A DNA stretch of 64,000 bases from positions 248,264 through 312,263 of the forward strand of contig CAJUGX010000001.1 of NCBI GenBank assembly GCA_910586385.1, given 5' to 3'. This document shows positions 38,901 to 50,900 of the stretch, piece by piece. A program made the position numbers and the translations under genes. The notes under the pieces were generated by a model. It was not told where the DNA came from, ran no database searches, and saw only the letters and a list, made by a program, of their open reading frames with translations. Positions within the stretch are counted from its first letter, which is position 1. Each line of letters begins with the position of its first letter. Source of the DNA: an uncultured Christensenella sp. (GTDB lineage: Bacteria > Bacillota > Clostridia > Christensenellales > UBA1242).

Positions 38901-41900
38901 ATATACAATCACTTATAATACAGATGGTGGCACAATTTCTGGAACTGACCACACAACAACATTCACAATTGAGGATCAAATCAAGTTTGCGACTGTGACA
39001 AAACAAGGTTGGTCTTTCTTGGGGTGGAAAGTGACAAGTGGTTTTGAAGATGCGGCTGCTGGAAATTGGACGGAAACAACTTTCACAGAAAAGACTCTTG
39101 ATTCTGGAATGTGGGGAGATGTCACTCTCACAGCTCAGTGGGAAGCGAGAGGGGATATCGCTTACAAAATCAATATCTACTTGATGAATGTGTACGGCAA
39201 TTATGAAGGCGTGACTCCAATTGAAATCTCCAGAACGGACGGAATTACAGAACAAAAACTCGACATTTCAAATGACGTCGCTGCTGTTTTGGAAGTAAAC
39301 AATGTCGAATATGCTTATGACGGATTTGTCGTTGACACTGATGAATCAACGCTTTCAAATGTTGTGGTTGCGGCAAACGGAAGCACGGAGTTTGATGTTT
39401 ATTTCTCAAGAAACACATACACTCTTGAAATTGAAAAACAATATGGAATTTCAAGTGTCAAAGTTGCAATCAATGGCGGGGCAGAGACTGAATACACAAC
39501 TGCACTCGAAGTATACTACAAAGCAAAAATCAAGATTGTGGTTGAGATGGCTGAAGGCTCTTCATGGCAAGGTTATGACGTTTCAGGGACAACTCCAATT
39601 GGACTCTCTGTGACAAATGCTGATGAAAACTTGTCACAAGAAGTTGAAATGGGATTGGGTGATGCCAAACTTGTTGCAAAAGCAAGCACAAACACTTATG
39701 ACCTTACTATTGATGCAAATGGTGGACGTTATCAAGATGAAGAAACGCTTATTGTAAAACAAATGTATCACAGCACTTATGTGTTTGATACGCCAATTCG
39801 TGAGGGATACACATTCACTGGCTGGACTTTGGGTGAAGGTGCAAAGGGAAGTATTGCTGAAAGCACTGACACAAATGGACAAAAGATTTACACTTACACC
39901 TATGGTGCTGGCGATGACACAGTGACAGCAAATTGGGATGTAAACAGATATGGACTTATCCTCAACTTCAACGATGCAAACTTTGCAAAGGGCTCAACAA
40001 AAGCAAATGTTGAGAAGATAAAAACAAACGAAAATGCATCACTTGAAATCGTTGACGGAAAATTGACACTCTATGTTGACTATGGCAACAACTATTCAAA
40101 ACTTTACACAACAGAAAAGGGAGCAGACTTCGTCTCATTTGCAGCGTTTGACTTGCCTCTTGGACAAACAAATGTCGAAAGAGATGGCTACACTTTGACT
40201 GGTTGGACAAGTGCTTCTGAAAACGGCACAAAGGTGACCGTGAATGATGTTTGTGGCAGTGTTGTTGACAGAGAAATATTTGCACAATGGCAAGCAAACA
40301 CATACACTCTTACAATTTCAAAACCTCTTGACAAACTTGATGTCGGGGTTGAAAACGCAACTGCGACAGGCGAAAATACTTATGAAGTTGTCTTCGATGA
40401 AACAATCTCTCTTTCTGCATCTGTGACAAGCGGATACCACTTTGTTTCTTACTCAGTGGCAGGCGTTGTGCTTTCAGACGAAGAAGACTATGATTATGCT
40501 TACAAAACTGCACAAGACGTTGAAATCGTTGCAACAGTCGTTGCAAACACTTACACAATCGTGTATGACGCAAACACTGGTGTTGGTGCGGTTGAAGACA
40601 CTGAGGCGACCTTTGACAAACCTACAAAACTTTCAAGTGGCGCTGGGTTTGAAAAAGTTGGCTACACACTTGCTGGTTGGCTGTTTGAAAAGACTGGCAC
40701 AACATATTCTCTTGGAGACACAATCTCTGACAACTTGACTGATGTCAATGGTGGAAGAGTCGTGCTTAAAGCCGTATGGGAAGCAAACGTATACAAAGTT
40801 AAGTTTGACACCAATGGTGGAAGTGCCGTTGCCGACATGAACGCAACTTATGATGTGGCAGAAGAAATCGCTGGCACAACAACAAAACAAGGTTGGGATT
40901 TTGTTGGTTGGTCAACAATGAGCGGACAAACTCTTGTTGGTGTTGAAACGATTGAAGCAGAGGGTATCACTGATGTGACAGAATATCTGCTTGAAAATGG
41001 CAAGGGTGCCGGGATTTACCTCTATGGCGAAACATTCTATGCATTCAACTTGAAGTCAAAAACAGATGACACAATCACTTTGTATGCAATTTGGAAAGAA
41101 GGTAAGGCTTCTTATACAAGAGAATACTATCTCGAAAACTTTGATGGAACTTACACTCTTGACACTGAGACAACTGAATTTGGAAGTGATTTTGAGACAT
41201 ATTCAGAGACAGTTGACAGCAAGACAAATGAAGATGCGACAATCGACACAAGTGTTGAGTTCGCTGGATTCACGCTTGACTTGTCAGTTCAAGGGACATT
41301 GACTGGGGCGAAAGTCCTTGCAGATGGTTCTCTTGCTTTGAAACTTTTCTACAGAAGAAATGTTTATGCGGTTGACTTCAAATTGCCAGAACTTGGCGTG
41401 ACAAGTGCGACTGCAACAAGTGCTGAGGGTGCTGGTGCAAATGCAAACACATTCAAATACAATGCAAGCGTAACAATCAATGTGGCTGTTACAAAGGGTT
41501 ATCAATTTGATGAAATTGTGTTTGGTGAAGACCATATCACTTCAACAACTTACACATTCAACATCACAGGAGACTCAGAATTTGAAGTTAAGGTTTCCCC
41601 ACTCAAATTTGACTATTATGTAAGATTTGAGTTTGAATCTCTTGACGGTAGCAAATTTGAGCAAAGAGATGTTGAGGACATCAAACTCAATGACTTTGTT
41701 GATACAGTAATTACATATGACATGATTGCAAGCGCAATCGCAGATGCTGAAGAAGATATCAAAGGATTCACTTACAAAGAGTTTGACCAAGGAAAGAAAG
41801 TCTTGGCTGTTGTTGATGCTGGTGACGAAGCGCAAATTGTTGTCGTAAGATACAGCAGAAATTCTTACAATTTGACACTCAAACTTGTGACTGGCGTTGA

Positions 41901-44900
41901 GAGACTCACTGCAACTGCCGATGGATTTATGGTCATCCAAGATACGGAAAATGTTGTGGAAGGACAAACAACTTACATCGTAAGATATGAAGCAGAGGTT
42001 GCTTTGACACTCGTTGTAGAAGCTGGTTATGCTTTCAGAGATTGGTCAAGTGAGATTGTTGTTGGTGACCCTGCCGAAGAAGGCAACACTCACACCGGAT
42101 TCAAGGTTTCAAGTATGCCTGCAGAAGACACAATAATATTCACTGGCATAACGACTTTGGAAGTTCCATTCACAGTTGTGTACAATGTTCAGAATATGGC
42201 CGGAGATGGTTATATCGAACATTCTAGAGAAATAAAGAAAGCTTACACAAGGACAGAGATTTCTGATGTTGAAGAGCTTGGGCTTAAAGATATTGAAGGA
42301 TTCACTTACTCAACATTTACTCCTGGAGTGATTGTTGCCGGAGATGGCTCATCAGTGCTTGATGTTTATTACATCAGAAACACAATCAATGTGAAGATTG
42401 CTCTTGGCGAAGGTGTTTCAAAGGTAACGGTGAACGTAAATGAAACTGGATACACATTCTCTCAAGAGTTTGTTGAAGCAGGTGAGTTTACACTCAAGTA
42501 TGGCGCAACTGCAATCCTTTCAAGCGAAAGAGTGAGCGGTGGATATACTTTGACCGGATTTGCTGGTGGCGTATCTCAAGATGCGACAGATGGACACTAT
42601 TATATAGTTGGTGGAACTTCTGATTTGAACATCACAGCAACAGCTCGAAACAACACATATTCGATCATCTTCGATGCAAATGGTGGAAAACTTCCAGACG
42701 GAGCAAGTTTGGTTTATAGGCAAGACAATGTCACATACAACAGAACAGTGACTCTTCTTGCAAACAGATTTGAAAGAGTTGGATACATCTTCAATTCTTG
42801 GAACGATGCTTCTGATGGAAACGGAAAATCTTATGGCAACCTTGCATCATTCAATTATGAAACTATTGGAAATTTGACACTCTATGCAACATGGATTCCA
42901 ATCACTTACAATGTGACTTATTCACCAAATGGTGGACAAGGCTCAATGACAGGGCATACGGATGTTGAGTATGGTGAAGAAATCACACTTCGCACAAACA
43001 CATTTGTTCGCACTGGATTTACATTCAACGGGTGGGCATATCAAGACGATGCTGGCAATGAAGTCAAGATTGCTCTTGGTACAACAACTGTCAAGAACTT
43101 GACTGCAAAGGCTTCAACAACAGTTATCTTGAATGCTCAATGGACAGAAAATGAATACAAAGTATTCTACAATTCAAACTACTCTTCAGTAAGTGAAGAG
43201 ACAGACAAGACATCGGCTGCAGAGACATATCTCTATACAAAAGTATTCAAACTTAAAAATGCAGGCAACTTCAATTTTGCAATTGTGGGCTATACATTTG
43301 TTGGCTGGACAAGAGACAAAAATGACACAACAAATGTGCTTCGTGCAGAGACAGAAGTTTCTAGCCTTGCAACTGGTGAAGCTGGCGATGACACAGTTGT
43401 GTTCTACGCAGTATGGCAACCAGTGCACTACTTCATCGCATTTGACCGCAACACTGGAAGCGGCGACATGAGTCAGATTGATGCAATCTATAACGAAGAT
43501 GTTGTGCTTCCTGCAAACACATTTGAAAAGACTGGATATGAGTTTATCGGTTGGGCTCGCACTGCTTCTGGCAATGTTGAGTTTGAAGATGGTGACACAG
43601 TGAGAAATCTTGCTTCAACAACTGATGCGGTGGCAACACTCTATGCAAAGTGGAAAGCAATCGTTTACAAGATTTCAGTTGATGCAAATGGTGGCTCATT
43701 TGTTGACCTTGAATTGACAGGCGGAAAGTATGTTTATGATTATACCATTGAAGATGACATCACTCTTGTTGGTGCAGAAAACTTGCAGAGAAGAGGATAC
43801 ACAATCTCTGGTTATTCAATCAGAAACAACACTGCAGGAAACTGGGCGGACAGATTTGTAGGAAACATTGTGTTTGATGATTTGCAAGATGACATGCTTT
43901 CAGCAGGGCTCTATGGAGATGTTGAACTTGTTGCTGTTTGGTCAATCAACAGTTATCTTCTTACAATCAACTATGAGTATAAAGACGGTGCTGAGGCTCT
44001 TCCAACATACACAGCATATGTAAACTATCAAGCAGAGTTTGCTGTGACATCTCAAGAGATTGCTGGTTATACACCAGATGTCGCAGTTGTTTCTGGCAGG
44101 ATGGATATCGAACCTCAAACATTTACAGTTGTTTACTCACCAAATACATATGTTGTTGAGTTTAACCTCAACGATGATTTGGGTACGTCAAGAGCAGAAC
44201 TCAAGGTTGACGGACAAAATGTGACATCTGTCAAAGTTGTGTTTGATGACACTTATGCAAACGCAAAACTTGATGGGGTGACAGATCCAGTTGGGCTTGT
44301 TGAACCTTCAAGAGATGGCTACAAATTTGATGGATGGTTTACTTCAACCACATATGAAACTCAAGTTTCAAATGGCGACACAGTAAAAATCTTGAAGACC
44401 ACAACACTCTACGCAAAGTGGACTGCTGTTGAAACAACATTCTATGTTGACTTCAAATTTGAGACCCTTGATGGAAGTGATTTTGTTGTAGATGAAGATT
44501 TGCAAGCGTCACTTCTTGGAAGAGGAATGGCTGACACAATGATCACTGAAGATATGGTGAAGGCACTCACTGGTGGAGAATATCCAACCATCCCTGCTTA
44601 CAACTTCAGAAATATTCAACTCGTAAATATTGATGCTCATGGAACAGCAAGAGCAACAGTGTTCTACACAAGAAAATATTTCCAATTGACAATTTCAAAG
44701 AGTTTTGGAATTGACAATGTGATTGTGACAAGTGAAAATGTTTTGACTGCTGGACAAGCAACAGACTTCTATCTTGCACAACTTGAAGACAATTTGTATT
44801 CAGTTAGATTTGGTGCAACAATCAAGATTGAAGCAAGAATCAACAATGCTGGATATCAACTTGATGGCTTTGTTGCAACTGGTGCAACACTTGCCCAAAG

Positions 44901-47900
44901 CGGAGTTGTTGCGACATTTGATGTTGAAGATTCTGACATTGTTGTCAATGCAACTGCTTCTGCAAAACACTATTCGATTACTTATCATGGAAATGGTGGA
45001 CAGACAACGCTTGCTGAAGGGACTTATGTTCAACAAGACTTGCCTGGAGAATACACCGTTGTCTATATGAAAGACGTGAGATTGACAGCAAACAGATTTG
45101 CACGCACGGGTTACACATTCTCAGGTTGGGCAATCAGCCAAGCAAACGCTGACGCAAAAATTGTTGATTTTGTAAATGTTGACACATACAAGATGACAGA
45201 ATATGTTGCAAATGTTGATCTCTATGCGGTTTGGGAACCAATGCCATATCGTCTTATCCTTGAAGGAACTGCCGGCATTGACCTTAGCAAAGTGACAATC
45301 GTCGTTGGTGGCAGAGCGAGTGCTTATGTTGAAGGCATGCTCATTGACTTTGACAGCAGCGTGAGAATTTATCACACATACACAAGTGTAGAAAACGGAA
45401 CTGTTTCTGCTCTTGCAGGCGGTTATGACTTTGTAAACTTCACCGCCCAAGGAAGTGTTGTTGAAAGCGACAAGACTTATTATGGATTCACTCTCAAGGG
45501 AGAGACAATTGTTTCTCTCAATGCAATTGCTAGACATGACACCAAGTTTGAGGTAAGATATTCTCTTCAAAATCTGGATGGCACAAGCTACAGCGAAGTG
45601 GAAGATGACAGATATATTGCAGAGGGTGAGACCGACAAACTTGTAGATTATGAATATCTCAATGATGTGCTTAAACTTGTAAACACATATGAAGGCTATA
45701 CATACTCTGCAATCACTGATGGACAAAACCCAGGTGCAGTTGCCATCAGATATCACAACGATGACAAAAACTATACAGTTGTTGAAGTCAGATATGTAAG
45801 ACTCGCTTATGATTTGACTTTGGGCACATCACTCGGTGTTCAAGATTTCTATCCAGAAAGCACTGGAAGTGGAAACATGATTGAATACAATGGTGTTTAC
45901 AAACTTACTTATGGGACTCCAATTAACCTTGTTTTGAACATGTACGCAGGCTACAGCTTTGATGAATTTGCTGTGAGTGTAAGTATGACAAGTGGCTCAG
46001 TTGCTCTTACCAATGACGGAAAGACTTCTTGGGATTTGACAAAGGGTGAGAATGGATTCTATTATGGAGACAAACTCGTCATCGAACTTGTGAAGGATGC
46101 TGGGGTTTGGAAACTTGCCAAGATGCCTGCATACGCAGTGACAATCAGCACAACATCTCATGCAAACCATTACAAGATTTCTTACAACAGAAACCTTGAT
46201 GGAAAGGACACAGAAAGTGTAACTGACAATGTGACATTCAATACTGCATACGACATCAAGTATATCGACACATTTGGATGGAGCAAACTTGGATACACAT
46301 TCCTCGGTTGGGCAACAACAAAGGCAAATGCTGACAACTTGATTGTTCAATACTCATTTGACAGCAAAGCTGATTTGCATTTTGATGCTTATGAGACTGT
46401 TGGAGACACCATTCTCTGGGCGGTTTGGGATGCGGCTGATGTTGACTACAAAATTGAATACTACTTTGAAAATGTTGACGGGTCATACTCAAAGGATGGC
46501 AGTTTCACTGCAGACCTTGCAGGAAAGGCGGACAGCACAGCGTACTATGTACTTCTTGATGGAAGTGACACTGTTGGATATGAGTTTGATGAGACTCATG
46601 AGGACGGAGTTCTTTCAGGAAACATTGCGGCAGACGGAAGTCTTGTACTTAAAGTGTTCTACTCAAGATTGTGGTTTGATTTTAGATTGAGTTTTGATGT
46701 TGGATTTGATGAAATCTCAATCAATGTTGCGAGCAGAAGCATCAAAAATCTTGAAACGGACGAAACAAACCGTCTTATCACCGCACGCATCAAGCAAGGT
46801 GCGACAGTGACAATCTCAAAGACATTGCTTGATGGTTATACTTTTGTGGAATACACGGCGACTCCAACGACATTGACTTTGACAGGCGACAGTTTTGCAA
46901 TGCCAATTTCAAATGTTTCAGTTGTTGCAAAGACAGAACCAGTTGAATACACTCTTACATTCAAGACGGACTTTGGTGGATATGAAGATGCTTCTGGAAA
47001 TACTCAAACAACTCACGATCAAAAGTTTGTATATTTGACAGAAAACAATCTCTGGAAAAACCAATTCGAAAGAGATGGATACACATTCCTCGGTTGGACA
47101 ACAACAAGCGGAAAGGTTGAGTATGAGGATGGAGAATTGTTTGAATATAACGTTGCAAGCGATTTGACATTCACTGCTGTTTGGGAAAAGAACAAAGACA
47201 CAAGCTTCAAGATCAACTTCTATTTGCAAGCAATTGATGGAAGTAGAACTCTTTATCAGACAATCGTTCTTAGTGGTGCAACTGATGATGTAGTCACAGA
47301 TGAGATGATTGAACAAGCTTATGCTCTTCTTGACATAAACCGCGAGGGATACAAGTATGTCGGGATGAGAGAAACAAATCCTACAATCGCCGGGAATGGA
47401 AGCACGGTTGTTTCTGCGGATTATGATCTGCAAGAATTTGAAGTTTCATTTGACTTCACTGATGAAAGCGGTGTTGTGGTTGGAGTTTCAAAAGTTCAAT
47501 TCTCTCAAGAGACACTCTCTGGAAACTCTTCAAAAGTTGTCACCTCTGGCGACACTGCAAAAGTTTTGTACACAGCAGAAGTTTCAATGAAGATTGAGTT
47601 TGTGGCTGGCTACAAACTCAAGCAAGTGAAGATTGCTGGAAAGGACTATTCAAACACAATTTTGACTGCTGATGAAAACGGAAACATCACATTTGAGATG
47701 CCTGCAGAAGGTGTTGAAATCAAAGTGAGTGTTGAGACAGAAACTTATCAGTTGAAATTCTACAAAAACTTCAAACAAGATGCGACTTACACGACTCAAG
47801 ATGTAAGATATCTTGAAGAAGATGTTGAATTGATTGGAAACTATGTTGAAATCGGATACGCACTTCTTGGTTGGGCAACAAGACCAAATGGAGAAGTTGA

Positions 47901-50900
47901 GTATGCCCTTGGCGGAACAATCAATCAATTTACACTTACAGATGACCTTGATTTGTATGCTGTTTGGAAGCAAAATGAGTATACAATTGCGTTCAGCAAC
48001 AATGAAGGCTCTGGTACAATTTCGGATGTGACAATCAGGTATGACGAAATCACAAATCTTCCAGATGCAAATGGCTTTGCAAAGACGGGATACGAATTTG
48101 TTGGTTGGTCAAGAAATGCCGAAGAGTCACAAACAATCATCATCAACAACCAATCAGAAATCGCTGCAAGTGGAATTTACTTCAACAGAGCGACTGGCAA
48201 GTATGTTGTTTACAATCTTGCAACAGGTGCATCAGATGATAATTACATAGTTTTGTATGCAATCTGGGCTCCAATAACGTATACTGTCACACTCGCTTAT
48301 TCAGAGACAAGCACAACAGAAGCATCTCTTGGACAATTCACTTATGATCAATCATACGTAGTGCAAGAATTCAACACTCTTGGCTGGGTAAACAAGGGTT
48401 ATGCGTTTATCGGTTGGTACTATTATGATGATGCAGGTCAAAGACAAGTGATTTCAGTGGAAGCAAATGCTCCATGTTCAGTTTCAAATTTGACGGCAAC
48501 AAAAGACAAAAATGTAAAACTCTATGCAATCTGGGGAATCGGAAGTGCAGAGTTTACAATCAGAATCTCGCTTGAAGGATTGGACGGAGAATATGATGTC
48601 GACTACATTGATGTCGAAGGTCTTGAAATCAAAACTGAGACATTGGTGACAAGCGAATATGTTTACAACCAATATCTTTCAACAAGCAAAGATGGAGAGA
48701 TTGAAGGTTTTGAATATCTTGCATCATATCAAGACAGCAAAAATGTCCTCGGAGATGGCTCAACAATCATCTATGTGAGATATGCAAGAAGATATTTCAA
48801 TCTGACCGTAAATCTTACAAACAGTGTTTCAAAAGTTGTTATTTCAACAGCAAACAATACTCACACACTTAATTCAAATCTTTCAAGTGACACTAGAATT
48901 GTTTGGTCTGTCAAATTTGGTGATGAGGTGACTCTTGCTATCACAGAAAGTGCTGGTTATAGAGCTCCATATATTGAACTCGTGACTGACGACAGCGTTC
49001 AAGGTGTCCAAATCAATGGATTGTCATTCTTGATGAAGGGAAGTACGGCAGTGTCAGGTGGGAAGAAAGACTTGGCGGGAGACATCACAATGAGTGCGAT
49101 GGCGGCACCAAGAGAAGACACAGTTTACAACATCAATGTTTACAAGCAAACGCTTGATCTTGATTTTGAAAACACACCATCTTACACAATGACCGGCGTT
49201 GGAAGAACAAGTGACTTGATCAATCCAGAAACAGTAAGGACTTTGGTTTCTGGAAACATCTCATTCGACTTTGCTGGCTTTACATTCGGTTCAGTTTCTT
49301 TGGATGACATCGTGATCAAGGGAGACGGAACTTCAGCAGTAAGCGTTTACTATACAAGAAACAGTTATGCCGTGTCTGCAGAGACAACAAGCAGAAAGGG
49401 AATCTCACTTCTCTTTGAAAATGGAAACTTCTTGTATGGACAATCAGTACTCATCAGATTCAGACTCAACAAAGGTTATTCTTTGGACAAAGACTCTGAC
49501 ATCATGATTGTTGATGCGGACGGAAATCTTGTTCATGGGCTGAAGTACACTGTAATCGATGCAACAACTCCATCTGGCATTGTGGATTACACAATCAACT
49601 TGACAGTGCCATCGCAAGCAGTGACAGTAAGACTTCTTCCACAAAAGAATCAAAACACAGAGTACACCATTGTTTATATGTTCCAGACACTCGACATGGG
49701 TGACAGCTATGAAAGACTTTCACAATATCAAGATGTCAAGAAGACAGGTGCGACAGAGCACATCTTGACAGAGGCTGATATTGACTTGGCAGGGATTTCT
49801 GCTCCTGGATTTGTAGCTTACAGAACAACACTTGAAGATGGTGAAATCGAAATTGCAGGTGATGGTTCAACTGTTGTGACAGTTTACTTCAACAGACTCC
49901 GAAAGAATGTCAAAGTTACATTCATTGACGAAAATGGCGGATATGTTGCAGGCTCATTCACACTCCTTGCTCAAAACAAGACGGCGGAAGTTGTTTCTAC
50001 AATGGTTTGGTCAGTTGGATATGGTCAGACAATAACCACAAACTTCAACATAATGCAAGGATTTGAGTTTAAGGGTTACAAGATCAATGGACATGATCAA
50101 ACAATCAACGTGACCGGAAGACTTATGACCTATACAATCGGCACGGCTGATGACGCTGGCGATGAAGAAGTTGAAATCACAATCACGATTGAGGCAATGA
50201 CGGACATCGCTTATACACTTGTTTACTATGTTCAATCAATAACAAACGGAAGCATTGGATACAATCCAGTACTTTCAGTTGTACGCAATGGAACGGCAAA
50301 TGCATACTTGTCACCAGAGTTTATCAGAACAAACTACATCGATGGAATCTCATCTTTGAATGGTTACAAAGAAGATGACTTCAAGGGTGTGTTGTTTGGA
50401 TATTACGCGGCGTCAATGTATGGTCAGGATGTCGACAACTCAAGCATCTACATTGCTGGAGACAGAAGCACAACAATCAGATTCTATTTCGTACTCAGAC
50501 TTATCACCATCTCAATCAACTACAATGATGAACAAATTTCAAGCGTACATGGTGAAGGTAGTTATGCGTATGGTGAGGAAGTAACTATTTCAGCAATTCC
50601 AAAGATAGGATACAGATTCGTATCTTGGGAAATTGTCAAGGGTGGAGATGAGGAAAACAAACTTATCGTCACAACAAATGAGTACAAACTCATCATTGAC
50701 GACAATGTTGATATTAGGCTCATTGTAGAATCAGATGTTGCAGATACGACATTTACCGTCGAATACTATTTTGAGACATTGGGACAGACAGACTACGGCG
50801 AACCTCTCATCGTTGAAGAAGTTGACGGTGTAACTGAAGCAGAAATCAACTTTGATGCGTTGAAGAGAGATTTCGATGGCTATGATTATGACCGATATAC